A DNA stretch of 64,000 bases from Saprospiraceae bacterium (GCA_016715965.1 JADJXG010000001.1:1369501-1433500), one strand, 5' to 3'; positions 36,135 through 45,631 are shown, counted from the first letter of the stretch. Notes: generated from the sequence alone by a model not told the origin. Made by a program: numbers and translations.

Positions 36135-36446
36135 TAACAGAATTAAATTCTGATATTATTGATTTTGACATTATTTATTTTTATAAAATCTAATATTGAT
36201 TTTTTAATTCTAAAAATTATTGTCTTTCAATATTATATTAATAATCAATTACTTTTGAAAAGCCCGAGAAATATATTTTCAGTATAACTTCTGTTATTTG
36301 GACTAAAGAAAAGTTCAAAATAATTTGGATTATTTGATCTTTAGCCTTCACTTTGTACTTTTATTCAAATCTAAATCCCCAATAATGATACACACAACAC
36401 AAAACAAGCCAGCGCAACTCCCATCCAGTTTCTTTCTGGAGAACAA
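36135..36446. other. AT-rich interval before the truncated T9SS gene
   Basis: About 310 bases, very AT-rich. A TACTTTTG box occurs near 36251. The frame of the next gene is open from about 36375 with no ATG. An ATG at 36385 lies in another frame and meets a stop after about 36 codons. Confidence 0.4.
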
Positions 36447-37220
36447 TTGGTATTGCATTATTCAAATCCAAATGTCATTTTTGGATATGAATATTTAAAT
36501 GGTATTTTTACAGAAGTTAAGACGGGTACATCTACTGACAATAATGCAGGAATAATGGAAAGGTACGCCTGCCTCATGAATAGGATTGATGTCTATGAAG
36601 AGCTCAATCCCAAGTTCCAACCAAGTGTTAAGGAAGTTTGCCCCGGACTCGGGACATTTGATGTCTGTTTAGAAATGGATATACCCAATCAGGGTCGGCC
36701 AATGCAACCAGATTACTATTATGAATGGGCATGGAATAACAGCACAACATTTCCCAATCCCAATGAGCAGTTTAAGTTTTTTTCCGGGTATGAAGAATGC
36801 AACACCCTATCCGTCTCACAAATTCTGACAAGTCAGCCATTTCATATTATTGTCAGAGTCTGTTCAGAACACGATCAGAATGATTGTATCACATGGGTTT
36901 CAAAACAGATCACAAAGAATTCTGATCCTCAATGTTCTGATCATATCAATTATTTGAAAAGGCAACTTGCAGATTTTGATGAAGAAAATTGGTCATCAAA
37001 TGGAAGTGTTATAGAAGATGTTGAAACCAGTAGCATAGAAGAATTTAGTATTCGATCTATATTCAATCAATTTGGCCAACAGATGTCATTGAAAAATTTG
37101 GATTTAACGAATCTTTCAAGTTACACAATGCAACAGTCACTGCCAGCAGGACTGTATTATGTAAATTTTAGTAACAATAATAAAATAGAAACACGCAAAT
37201 TTCTTGTTTTGCCCAAATAA
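36447..37220 (+). CDS. T9SS sorting-domain protein, apparently 5'-truncated
   Basis: A 257-residue frame starting only with TTG. The frame is open back to about 36375 and reads naturally (IQFLSGEQLVLHYSNPN), but contains no ATG and no signal peptide. The C-terminal 75 residues are a Por sorting domain: FSIRSIFNQFGQQ, then LPAGLYYVNFSNNNK and a final FLVLPK. A T9SS cargo must also have a Sec signal to reach the periplasm, so this gene looks like the 3' remnant of a larger one, cut by deletion or rearrangement. The middle has six cysteines and no family I recognise. Expression is uncertain. Confidence 0.6.
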   Translation: MVLHYSNPNVIFGYEYLNGIFTEVKTGTSTDNNAGIMERYACLMNRIDVYEELNPKFQPSVKEVCPGLGTFDVCLEMDIPNQGRPMQPDYYYEWAWNNSTTFPNPNEQFKFFSGYEECNTLSVSQILTSQPFHIIVRVCSEHDQNDCITWVSKQITKNSDPQCSDHINYLKRQLADFDEENWSSNGSVIEDVETSSIEEFSIRSIFNQFGQQMSLKNLDLTNLSSYTMQQSLPAGLYYVNFSNNNKIETRKFLVLPK

Positions 37221-37230
37221 AATATGCAAT

Positions 37231-37866
37231 ATGAAAAATCTAATTTCAATAGTACAGGTTATTATTATTCTCTTTTCAATTTTATCATGCCAAAAAGGCA
37301 TTGACATTCCTATACCACCGTCAGATCCTGATCCTGTAGACAGCACGCAAAAAGAACCTGAAGAAAACTTACCTTATGCCAATGTATTTTACCCGAAGGA
37401 CACCTCCAAGGGTGCAATGTATGCGGTAAAAAACAATCATCCCAAAAAATTTGTGGCAACTTGTAATTGTTATTTTTATCCCAAGGAAGTACCAGCTAAA
37501 ATTTATATTGGAGGATCAACATCATTGGACCCTTGGCCACGGGTTTATAATTATGAAATATTCACTTTTGGCGGATACGAATTAAATTATAATATAAACC
37601 AAATACCAACAGTTTATTACAATAACAATAAGGTTGTTTATAGAACATTGCAGCACGACACTTTTGAATCGTATTATCTACTTGATACTAGTTATAGAAG
37701 GAATGTTTTTCGTTTTATCAAGTTAGATACCAGTTTAGACATAGCAGAAGGGGAATTTAATGTACAATACAAACTTGATCGATTATATGACTCGACTGCA
37801 GTTAACCCGCCATCTGTCATTCGTTTGGCCAATGGCAGGTTCTGGTGCAAGTTACAGAGAAGATAA
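37231..37866 (+). CDS. Lipoprotein of unknown function
   Basis: About 211 residues from the ATG at 37231. It begins with a lipoprotein signal MKNLISIVQVIIILFSILSC, followed by a proline/aspartate-rich linker (PIPPSDPDPVDS) and a beta-rich domain with many tyrosines (YNINQIPTVYYNNNK). I recognise no family. It starts 10 bases after the truncated T9SS gene, so the two may once have formed one surface-protein locus. Confidence 0.7.
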   Translation: MKNLISIVQVIIILFSILSCQKGIDIPIPPSDPDPVDSTQKEPEENLPYANVFYPKDTSKGAMYAVKNNHPKKFVATCNCYFYPKEVPAKIYIGGSTSLDPWPRVYNYEIFTFGGYELNYNINQIPTVYYNNNKVVYRTLQHDTFESYYLLDTSYRRNVFRFIKLDTSLDIAEGEFNVQYKLDRLYDSTAVNPPSVIRLANGRFWCKLQRR

Positions 37867-38242
37867 AACTACATCCATCTATTTAACTCAAAATTGTCAT
37901 TAGAATCCAATTACCAGCCAAAATACCTTCAAATATTGTCCTCTTCTCGAAATTTGTCCTCAATGAAATTATACTGGCCAAACAATGTTTTGTTTGGTTC
38001 TCTCCTTAGCGAGTGAAATCATTCACTCGCTTTCCGACATAATCGGAACCGGTCGGCCATGGGCAAATTTCTTGCGAGGAGTCCAGTCTTTATTGGTATT
38101 TTGACTTTCATAACGAATCCTAATGACATTTTTGGGTTTAATATGAAGCGTAAGTTGCTTTGCTTTATTCCAAATGCACCATTTCTTTAAAATAAATATG
38201 GAGATCCTGTATTCAAAGGATAAATGGTTTGACCATTCACCC
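37867..38242. other. Intergenic region with tandem hairpins
   Basis: About 375 bases without an open frame. Notable are two adjacent perfect inverted repeats at 38008-38048. Otherwise nothing seen. Confidence 0.45.
38008..38048. repeat. Two adjacent perfect stem-loops
   Basis: AGCGAGTGAA / TTCACTCGCT (10 bp, loop ATCA) at 38008-38031, then TTCCGA / TCGGAA (6 bp, loop CATAA) at 38032-38048. No T-run follows, so neither is a classical terminator. They could be an RNA structure, a protein site or a repetitive extragenic element. Confidence 0.6.
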
Positions 38243-38250
38243 TAACTTTG
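38243..38250 (+). promoter_or_regulatory. -7 box TAACTTTG, four bases before the ABC exporter ATG
   Basis: Matches TANNTTTG and ends four bases before the ATGATG start at 38255; another case of a very short or absent leader. Confidence 0.45.
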
Positions 38251-38254
38251 CGCC

Positions 38255-40018
38255 ATGATGCCATCTGCCCAGACCAGCCCGAATGGTTCCATTCTCAATA
38301 GATTGTTTTCGTTTACAAGGCCCTATCGAATGCTTTTGGCTACATCAGCAGTTCTTGCTGTGGTGCTCGCACCCTTGGGCGGTCTTACCCCCTGGCTCAC
38401 CCACATCATGGTGGACGAATACATCATGAGGTCGGATCTGCCCGGTCTCCAAAAAATGGCATTCATATTTATGGGGATCCTGATCATCACAACGGTGCTC
38501 CGGTATTATTTTGCCATCCTGACAAACCGGCTGGGTCAAAGTGTGGTGAAGGATATCCGTCTCAAAGTTTTTAAGAAAATCATTTCTTTCAGACTGAGTT
38601 ATTTTGACAAATCGGCCGTTGGCACCAACACCACCAGGACCATTAACGACCTTGAGTCAGTGCAAGTCGTCTTTTCTGAGGGCTTGATTACCATCGTGGC
38701 TGATATTTTAAGTTTGCTGATGGTGTTGCTTCTAATGTTTTACACCAGTGTGATGCTTACCCTGATCACCTTAATCAGTTTTCCCCTGCTATTGATCGCA
38801 AGTTATATTTTTAAAGAAAAAGTAAAAGAGTCCTATCAGAGGGTGCGCAATCAAGTGGTCCGCATGAATACTTTCTTGCAGGAACATATCAGTGGCATGA
38901 AAATCGTGCAGGTATTTACATCAGAACAAAAGGTAGGTCGCAAATTTAAAGAGATCAACCGCGAATACACACAAGCCAACCTGGACGGAATCTTTTATTA
39001 CGCTGTTTTTTTTCCGGTGGTTGAGATCATCTCTGCGGCTTCATTGGGATTTATGATATGGTGGGGGGCCCAGGGTGTTTTGGATGATAAAGTGACTGTC
39101 GGACAACTGATCGCATTTCCCATGTTTTTAGCAAGACTCTTCCAGCCAGTGAGGATGTTGGCAGATAAATTTAATACTTTACAAATGGGTCTCATAGCTG
39201 CGGGGAGAGTATTTCAATTATTGGACAAGGATGAAACCGAACAACTGTCAGAGGAAAGATTAATCCAAAAGTTAAAAGGCAAAATTGAGTTCAGAAATGT
39301 TCACTTTTCTTATGATGGAGAAACCCCGGTCTTGAAAAACATCAGTTTTACCCTGGAGCCAGGACACTCTTTGGCCATTGTCGGCCCAACAGGATCCGGT
39401 AAGTCAAGTATCATCAGCATATTAAACCGTCTCTATGAGATCAAGGAAGGAAAAATCCTGATGGATGATCAGGATATTTGTACATACCCATTGTCTATGC
39501 TACGTCAGAGAATAGGGTTTGTTTTGCAGGATGTTTTTTTGTTCAATGGCACCATTCGTGAAAATATCAGCTTGTATGATCCAGAAATTGGTCTCGATAA
39601 AATACAAGGAGCTGCAAAATCCATCGGAGCTGATGAGTTCATCACAAGACTACCCGGAGGTTATAACTTCAAATTGGCAGAGAGGGGAGCCAATTTGTCT
39701 TTGGGACAAAGGCAATTAATTTCTTTTGTGAGAGCTTTGGTTGCCGAACCCGATATTTTAATTTTGGATGAGGCGACCTCCTCCATAGACACCCAAACAG
39801 AAAAAATAATTCAGGAGGCCATTCCCAAGATGATGAAAGGGAGGACTTCCATTTTAATTGCTCACAGACTTTCTACCATCCGTAATTCAGATCAGATTAT
39901 CTACCTTAAAAATGGTGAAATTAAAGAAAGTGGTACCCAGCAGGAACTTTTAAGCCTTTCTGAGGGTTATTTTAGACGACTTTACGAATCCCATTTTCAG
40001 TTGGCTCAGGCAAATTAG
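38255..40018 (+). CDS. ABC exporter, MsbA-like half transporter
   Basis: A 587-residue half transporter. The N-terminal 320 residues carry six membrane helices of the type I exporter fold. The ATPase domain has Walker A GPTGSGKSS, Q-loop GFVLQDVFLF, signature LSLGQRQ, Walker B ILILDEATSS and H-loop IAHRLST. It would act as a homodimer or with another half transporter in the inner membrane. MsbA and multidrug exporters share this layout; lipid or drug substrate cannot be told apart. ATGATG gives two possible starts, three bases apart. Confidence 0.93.
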   Translation: MMPSAQTSPNGSILNRLFSFTRPYRMLLATSAVLAVVLAPLGGLTPWLTHIMVDEYIMRSDLPGLQKMAFIFMGILIITTVLRYYFAILTNRLGQSVVKDIRLKVFKKIISFRLSYFDKSAVGTNTTRTINDLESVQVVFSEGLITIVADILSLLMVLLLMFYTSVMLTLITLISFPLLLIASYIFKEKVKESYQRVRNQVVRMNTFLQEHISGMKIVQVFTSEQKVGRKFKEINREYTQANLDGIFYYAVFFPVVEIISAASLGFMIWWGAQGVLDDKVTVGQLIAFPMFLARLFQPVRMLADKFNTLQMGLIAAGRVFQLLDKDETEQLSEERLIQKLKGKIEFRNVHFSYDGETPVLKNISFTLEPGHSLAIVGPTGSGKSSIISILNRLYEIKEGKILMDDQDICTYPLSMLRQRIGFVLQDVFLFNGTIRENISLYDPEIGLDKIQGAAKSIGADEFITRLPGGYNFKLAERGANLSLGQRQLISFVRALVAEPDILILDEATSSIDTQTEKIIQEAIPKMMKGRTSILIAHRLSTIRNSDQIIYLKNGEIKESGTQQELLSLSEGYFRRLYESHFQLAQAN

Positions 40019-40142
40019 TGTTTGCTTCCAATACTGTTGTTTACAATTGATGATCGGCATTGTATTCAAAAAACAGCTTGGTGCACAAATTCTGATGATT
40101 CATTGATAAAAAATGAAAAATTGAGAATTAACACATTATTAA

Positions 40143-40174
40143 TTTGTTTAATGTATAAATTTATTGTAAATTTG
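40143..40174 (+). promoter_or_regulatory. Promoter TTTG-N20-TAAATTTG
   Basis: TTTG at 40143-40146 and TAAATTTG at 40167-40174, 20 bases apart, a full match to the Bacteroidota consensus. It lies 11 bases before the ATG at 40186 and would drive the membrane protein and glycosyltransferase genes. Confidence 0.6.
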
Positions 40175-40185
40175 CTCCTCTGAAC

Positions 40186-40665
40186 ATGATCCAGCAAAAA
40201 ACTTTTTCCATGCATTCCGGAAGAAATATCTTCCAAAGGATTTTGGGCTCCCTGGCCCTTGTCACCATTGTGGCCTTGGTGTTTTACCTCTTTTACCAAA
40301 TCTATAAGTTACTTTACCTGATCAGTCCTGTCTTTTTATTGATTGCTGTGATCTTATACCCCAGAGTCATTCTTCACCATTTGAAGGTTATCCAAAGGAC
40401 CTTCCAGACAAGTCTGATGGGTGGACTTTTGACGGTAGGCTTGCAGGTTATTGCTTTACCATTTGTGGCCATAGGTTTGATCTTTAAGGCCTGGGCTTAT
40501 CGTAAATTTGGGAATTTGCAAGAAGAGGGTTTGAACGATCAGAACACCAATTTTAGTTCTTATGAAGAAGTTCTTGAAAGGTCAACTGAAATTCCCAACA
40601 AAACAGAACAGCGCAGGAAAGAAAGTGAAAAGCTCTTGTCCACCTATGATGATTTATTTGAATAA
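40186..40665 (+). CDS. Small membrane protein of unknown function
   Basis: A 159-residue protein with a first hydrophobic block at 19-58 (LALVTIVALVFYLFYQIY and LISPVFLLIAVILY) and a second at 76-98 (GGLLTVGLQVIALPFVAIGLIF), so three membrane segments are likely. The last 60 residues are charged and cytoplasmic-like (SYEEVLERSTEIPNKTEQRR). No family recognised. It is separated from the glycosyltransferase gene by 9 bases in the same frame, suggesting a shared transcript and perhaps a shared role in envelope polysaccharide. Confidence 0.7.
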   Translation: MIQQKTFSMHSGRNIFQRILGSLALVTIVALVFYLFYQIYKLLYLISPVFLLIAVILYPRVILHHLKVIQRTFQTSLMGGLLTVGLQVIALPFVAIGLIFKAWAYRKFGNLQEEGLNDQNTNFSSYEEVLERSTEIPNKTEQRRKESEKLLSTYDDLFE

Positions 40666-40674
40666 GGTCTTGGT

Positions 40675-41832
40675 TTGGAGATCTATCTTTTCATAATCGA
40701 TGTTTTTTTTGGAATAGCTTATGTATTTTTATTGATTTGGCTATTCCGTAATTGGCGCCTAACTCCTAATCTAAATCCTTCTGATTTTGACCAAATCCCT
40801 TTTAAGACAAGGCTGAGTGTAGTCATTGCTGCCCGAAACGAGGATAAAAACATTAAATCCTGCATTGAATCTGTCTTGTCACAGAACTATCCATCAGAAT
40901 TGATGGAAGTATTGGTGGTGGATGATCAATCAGAAGATGATACACCTGAAATTCTGGAAGACATCAAGGATCCTCGATTGAAAGTAATGCGTTTGGGTGT
41001 TTACAAAAAGACCACCATCCAGGGATCCAAAAAGAAAGCGATTGCCTATGGGGTTATTCATGCGCAAGGAGATTTAATAATTACCACAGATGCAGATTGT
41101 ATAGCAGGCAGTCAATGGGTCAGCACCATTGTTCGTTATTATGAGACCTATCCGGCTCCACTCCTCATTTTACCGGTCGAAATCGTCGGTTCGTCATCAT
41201 TCCTCTCCCTTTTTCAAAAATTGGATTCAATGAGCACCTTTTTTATACAAAAAACAGCACACGATGCTGGTTTTTTTCAGTTGGGGAGTGCAGCCAATCT
41301 TGCCTTTGAAAAAAAGGTTTATCTGGAGTCGGATCCTTACGGCGACAATATGCAAATTGCTTCTGGAGATGATCTGTTCTTAATCAAAAAAGTAAACCAA
41401 TTGTACAAGAAGCAAACAGTAGTTTTGAAATCAACGGATGCCATAGTTCAAACTTCGTCGGTTCAAACTTTAAGTGAATTCATATCCCAAAGATTGAGAT
41501 GGTCCTCCAAAGTAAAAAAGGCTGGAACCCTAAGCCTTATGGTTGTTTCTTGTTTTGTTTGGTGTTCAAAATTTTTCACTTTTTTATCACCTGCATACTT
41601 CTACATAGTGCAAAATATGCAATTTTTTTGGGCATCCATTGCATTGCTGGTCCTTCATCTGATCGCAGATTTTATGGTCTTGTATGAATCAACGGGTTTT
41701 TTCAAGAAGAGAAAATACCTGTGGTATTTCTTGCCCATGGAGATAATGTATTTTGTTTATTTATTCACCATCGGTTTACTCTCATGGATTCCGTTTCAAC
41801 TTGAATGGAAGGATCGCAAAATCAATGTTTGA
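40675..41832 (+). CDS. Membrane-bound family 2 glycosyltransferase
   Basis: A 385-residue GT2 enzyme with a membrane segment at 3-22, a GT-A domain, and two or three C-terminal membrane helices. Motifs: SVVIAARNEDKNI, VLVVDDQSEDDT, the metal-binding TDADC, and QRLRW at about 278, the acceptor-site motif of processive-type GT2 enzymes. The start must be TTG at 40675: the frame is closed by the preceding gene's stop 12 bases earlier and no ATG lies near. The product may be a glycolipid or cell-surface glycan; unknown. Confidence 0.88.
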   Translation: MEIYLFIIDVFFGIAYVFLLIWLFRNWRLTPNLNPSDFDQIPFKTRLSVVIAARNEDKNIKSCIESVLSQNYPSELMEVLVVDDQSEDDTPEILEDIKDPRLKVMRLGVYKKTTIQGSKKKAIAYGVIHAQGDLIITTDADCIAGSQWVSTIVRYYETYPAPLLILPVEIVGSSSFLSLFQKLDSMSTFFIQKTAHDAGFFQLGSAANLAFEKKVYLESDPYGDNMQIASGDDLFLIKKVNQLYKKQTVVLKSTDAIVQTSSVQTLSEFISQRLRWSSKVKKAGTLSLMVVSCFVWCSKFFTFLSPAYFYIVQNMQFFWASIALLVLHLIADFMVLYESTGFFKKRKYLWYFLPMEIMYFVYLFTIGLLSWIPFQLEWKDRKINV

Positions 41833-41855
41833 TCCTGAGAATAGGATCTATTTTC
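41831..41855 (+). terminator. Weak hairpin between convergent genes
   Basis: GATCCT and AGGATC (6 bp, loop GAGAAT) at 41831-41848 overlap the glycosyltransferase stop and are followed by TATTTTC on the plus strand. A modest terminator candidate. Confidence 0.35.
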
Positions 41856-42603
41856 AATCTTCTCTTTTCTCCTCCTCTTTTTTGTAATCTGTCGAAGGTG
41901 GTGCTGGCGGTTGAGGGCTACTTGGCTCTGTGATCACTGGTTGCTCAGTTGGAGCTGGCACATCAACCTGCTTTTGTTTGTTTGAATTATTCCAAAAGAA
42001 GTAAAGCAATAGCAAAATTACAATGAGCGCAATCCACCACCAATTAAATCCCTGGTCATTATTTTTATGGTTGGTTCCTGATTGATCTTCTAAACTTGGA
42101 CCTGTTGAATGTACTACCATTGGTGTAGGTCCGAATGCGGGAGCCAAAGGATCTGTGCTAACCCCGCTTTCATTGGTCCAAGAACTTGTCGCATTAGAAG
42201 AATTTATGGAAGCTTCGGATTTAGATTCTGTAATTGCCACTCCTCCAATTAAATTCCAAAGGGAGGCTTCATCATTTTTTGGACAGGATCTGCCTATTTC
42301 TTGGTGATTGGCAGCCCGGAGGGTCAGAAAATAGGCACCATGACTTTCAATCATGAGATAACGTTCCTTTAGAACACGATTTTGCAAGACCGACTCCATT
42401 CCCCGGTCTCTTGAATCAGCTGAAGGATAAGCTTCACTCCGTAATACAATTTGATCGACTTCATTAATCCAGGCAAAATAATACTTGCCGTTGTGGTGCT
42501 GAAAAGTAATCATGTCCGGATATTTCTCAGAACGCATCCTAATTTGTTCCTCGTATTCTCTACAAATCAGGTAATCATCATTTTTATGCTCAGTAGAACT
42601 CAT
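41854..42603 (-). CDS. DUF1508/YegP-like protein with one membrane segment and Pro-rich tail
   Basis: A 249-residue protein. The first part has two YegP-like units: KYYFAWINEVDQIVLRSEAYPSADSRDRGMESVLQ-type sequence at about 40-75, and GAYFLTLRAANHQEIGRS at about 90-107. DUF1508 domains are small beta-alpha modules of unknown role. A membrane helix lies at about 193-213 (WWWIALIVILLLLYFFW). The C-terminus is acidic and proline-rich (PAPTEQPVITEPSSPQPPAP). Topology is probably a cytoplasmic DUF1508 part with an exported tail. It has its own promoter box (42623-42630). Confidence 0.7.
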   Translation of the reverse strand: MSSTEHKNDDYLICREYEEQIRMRSEKYPDMITFQHHNGKYYFAWINEVDQIVLRSEAYPSADSRDRGMESVLQNRVLKERYLMIESHGAYFLTLRAANHQEIGRSCPKNDEASLWNLIGGVAITESKSEASINSSNATSSWTNESGVSTDPLAPAFGPTPMVVHSTGPSLEDQSGTNHKNNDQGFNWWWIALIVILLLLYFFWNNSNKQKQVDVPAPTEQPVITEPSSPQPPAPPSTDYKKEEEKRED

Positions 42604-42622
42604 TTTTTGATTTTTATTGGTT

Positions 42623-42656
42623 CAAATGTAAAGATATTCAATTAAATTTAGATCAA
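42623..42656 (-). promoter_or_regulatory. Promoter TTG-N23-TACATTTG of the DUF1508-like gene
   Basis: On the minus strand TACATTTG (42623-42630) with TTG at 42654-42656, 23 bases apart, 19 bases before the ATG. Confidence 0.45.
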
Positions 42657-42836
42657 GAAATGATTGGTTCTATTGAATTTATTTTTTACCCAACCCCCTA
42701 AAGCTTTATTCAATGCACTGCTGGTTTCATTTATCTCAATCCAAGCTGAGTATGGATTAAATTGATATTTAAAACTTATTTGATCTATTGCATTATATGT
42801 ATTATTATTAAGCCTCTGCGAATTCTGAGAAACGGG

Positions 42837-45464
42837 TTATTTGGTCCCGCTGTCCACAACAATTAGTTCAGAGTAATTGGATCTTTTTCCAGCAGGATGA
42901 ATCAGAGATAAGCGCAAAATGTAATTACCGGAAGGTAGAATTCTTTCCATATTGTCGTCTCCAGCCCAGATCAACAGATCTTGGGTACCAATAATTTCAT
43001 TGGACAATGTTTTTACCAACTGTCCCGAAGGGGTAAAAACTTCTGCCCTGAGTTTGTATCCAGCCTGATCCAAATCAAATTCTATGCTGAGAAAGTCCCT
43101 GTAAGCATCTCCGTTGGGACTGATCACCCGGTCAAAGTCCTTGTAGGGTTTTTTTGAATCACCCGATATGGTATCCAGGTATTGGCTATTCTTCAATCCT
43201 GGTGTGCCGTAATTTACCCGTGATGAAGCAGATTGCCAGTGATTTTTTTCCAATGAACTCAACACCGGTCGGATTTTTTCAAGACTGACGCCATTCTCGT
43301 CGCGCACCAGCGGATGGTGCCACGAATTGGAATAGGAAAAAGAATCAATCAAGACCTGCCTTCCTCCAATGGGGGTACTCATTACCAAATCGCCTTCCTT
43401 GTCATCAAAGCCTGGAAGACTGATTTGAAAAATTTTAAAGCTGTCTGCGTATGGGAAATTATCCAGTATATTTTTTCGGTCTGGTGTAAAAACCAAATAG
43501 TCATCGGGAGCTATGGTCAGATCGAGATTTACCTTATAAAGCAAAGTTGAAGTCCTTGGATTGGAAATAAAGATATCCTTCACCAAAACTATTTTTTGAC
43601 TCACGTTGACAATTTCCACATAATCACTACCACCTGACACCGGATTAAAAAGAACTTCATTCCAAAGCAGATCTCCAGCTGATGGTGCAGAAGGCAATTG
43701 AAATTGTACTGTTTGAGTGGGAGCCATATTTCCACTACAATCTTTGGCATCTTTAAAGATCAGACTGTACTGCACTGAATCCAATAAAGCTTGATTCAAC
43801 AACAATAAAACACAATGCGGATTATCAGGATCCACATCTGCTGTCGCAATGGTGATCCCCTGATCGATCATGTACAGATCTGTGACATGATTCAAATCTG
43901 CATGCAAAGCTTCATTCAACAAAAGCTTGATTTCCCATTTGCTTACAGCGGTCACATTGATAATCTCAGGACCATTTAGATCAAAACTTTGATCAAAGAC
44001 AGAATTTATTTGTCCGGGTGTACCACCAATGTTACTTTGCGTCACTGCCCAGCTGGAAGATCCCTTGCAATATTGATTGGGTTTTTGAAGTTCAAGGGAA
44101 TAACCACCCTCTTTTTTTGGAGTATTCCCGTACCAATTTTGATCAAAATTCAGCTGATGCAAAATCATTTTACTCGAACTAAGCAGTATAATTTCATCAC
44201 CTGTATTGTTGAGTGCGGGTAGCGATCGGATACCAAGGGTATTACCATACTGTTGAAAGCTCGTGGTATCTGCCACATTGCATAGAATCAAATATTCGCC
44301 TGGCCCTATAAGGTAATAAGGAAAAGGAGAGGATGATGAGGAGGCATCTGCAATGACAAAGTTGCTTATATCAAAGATACGATTAGAGTTGTTATATAAT
44401 TCTATAAACTCTGCATCAGGAAGACCTGCTGAAGGGGTTGGGTCCGCCATAAATTCGCTGATCAACAAATCTCCGATACCCGGCAGATCTGGCCATTCAG
44501 ATCGAAAAGCAATTTCTGCATCATCGGTTTGTTTGTTGCCATTTTTATCTTCCAAATTTTGATATTTGAGAATATAATTTTTTGAGTTTTCGAAATCAGA
44601 TTGAAAAATTAAATGATATATTTTGTTTGATGCCGCCTCTTTTATTATACTGGAGGGGCGTCCAAAATCCACCACCCAATAATTGTCTGATTTGAGGGCT
44701 GCAGAGTCAATTGGTTCTTCATCGAATTCAATTTGCAAACGGTTTCTTTCTACCGCCTGGGCTCTAATAATCCTAGGAGGAAGAGTATCCAGCGCCGGAA
44801 TAGCAATTCCCAGATCATCCAAAATAAACTTGTCTTTTCTGGTTTCAGTATAGGTACATAAGATCCCCATGAACGATTGATTGAAATTCATCTGAATGGT
44901 ATCCACAAAAAGTCCTTCAAGTGAAAACGATTTGTGTCCGGAATAATCAGATTCGACCATCCAATTTAAATCTTCATTTCTTTTGATTTTTAACCGCACT
45001 ACTGCCGGTTCTGAAGCAAGGACGGATTTGACACCTTCACCGAGAAGTCTCGAATTATTGCCCGATTTGACATACAGCTTCCAATTGTCTTCGCTGCCAT
45101 TTTCACCAATTTCAATATAATAGCCATCTGCTGTCATTGGGTCTGCCTGATTCATCGACAACCACCAGCGAAATTTATTGGTATTGGATGGACTAAAATC
45201 GAGTTTAAGATAGACAGTCCAAACTTGTTCAGATGAAATATAATCGTAGCTACGGTACAAAAAGCTGCTTCCAGCGCTTGGAGCAGAAAGCATGAGTTGT
45301 TGGTTTGAATTAATGGTAAAATGGTTTGTATCACCTGACCAATGACTCAAATCCATTTCAAAAAAGTCAATCCATTGAGCGGACAATCGGCTGACTGAGC
45401 CACCAATTACTACACCAGTCAAAGAAATCAATAAGAAAATACATCTCAAATAAAATGTTTTCAT
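42837..45464 (-). CDS. Large secreted lamin-tail-domain protein with FlgD-like C-terminus
   Basis: About 875 residues from the ATG at 45464; the 45473 start is TTG. Signal peptide at 1-29. The N-terminal 200 residues look like a lectin- or laminin-like beta sandwich (WSGDTNHFTINSN). Two lamin-tail domains follow: GDLLISEFMADPTPS with EFIELYNNS at about 330-345, and GDLLWNEVLFNPVSG with YVEIVNVS at about 595-620. Between them are Ig-like segments. The C-terminus is a FlgD-Ig-like domain, VISPNGDAYRDFLSI then PSGNYILRLSL, as in gliding or T9SS surface proteins. Lamin-tail domains in bacteria often accompany surface or nuclease proteins. No enzyme domain seen. Confidence 0.8.
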   Translation of the reverse strand: MKTFYLRCIFLLISLTGVVIGGSVSRLSAQWIDFFEMDLSHWSGDTNHFTINSNQQLMLSAPSAGSSFLYRSYDYISSEQVWTVYLKLDFSPSNTNKFRWWLSMNQADPMTADGYYIEIGENGSEDNWKLYVKSGNNSRLLGEGVKSVLASEPAVVRLKIKRNEDLNWMVESDYSGHKSFSLEGLFVDTIQMNFNQSFMGILCTYTETRKDKFILDDLGIAIPALDTLPPRIIRAQAVERNRLQIEFDEEPIDSAALKSDNYWVVDFGRPSSIIKEAASNKIYHLIFQSDFENSKNYILKYQNLEDKNGNKQTDDAEIAFRSEWPDLPGIGDLLISEFMADPTPSAGLPDAEFIELYNNSNRIFDISNFVIADASSSSSPFPYYLIGPGEYLILCNVADTTSFQQYGNTLGIRSLPALNNTGDEIILLSSSKMILHQLNFDQNWYGNTPKKEGGYSLELQKPNQYCKGSSSWAVTQSNIGGTPGQINSVFDQSFDLNGPEIINVTAVSKWEIKLLLNEALHADLNHVTDLYMIDQGITIATADVDPDNPHCVLLLLNQALLDSVQYSLIFKDAKDCSGNMAPTQTVQFQLPSAPSAGDLLWNEVLFNPVSGGSDYVEIVNVSQKIVLVKDIFISNPRTSTLLYKVNLDLTIAPDDYLVFTPDRKNILDNFPYADSFKIFQISLPGFDDKEGDLVMSTPIGGRQVLIDSFSYSNSWHHPLVRDENGVSLEKIRPVLSSLEKNHWQSASSRVNYGTPGLKNSQYLDTISGDSKKPYKDFDRVISPNGDAYRDFLSIEFDLDQAGYKLRAEVFTPSGQLVKTLSNEIIGTQDLLIWAGDDNMERILPSGNYILRLSLIHPAGKRSNYSELIVVDSGTK

Positions 45465-45580
45465 AGTTTCCAAAAATGATGAAATTCGATCTTAAAGTTA
45501 ATTTATGCCATATATTTGGTACACAAAATAATTAATTTCCCGGATTCAAAGATAGAATTGTTTTATAAAGCCTTTGTTAA

Positions 45581-45615
45581 TTTGTTCAAGGAGCAAAGAG
45601 TAGCAACTATTTTTG
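45581..45615 (+). promoter_or_regulatory. Promoter TTTG-N23-TATTTTTG of asd
   Basis: TTTG at 45581-45584 and TATTTTTG at 45608-45615, 16 bases before the ATG. Confidence 0.5.
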
Positions 45616-45631
45616 CAACAAATCAAACGAT

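Noticed and set aside
36120..36150. CAGAATT-A-AATTCTG as a radC terminator
   Set aside because: The loop would be one base, too small to fold, and no clean T-run follows.
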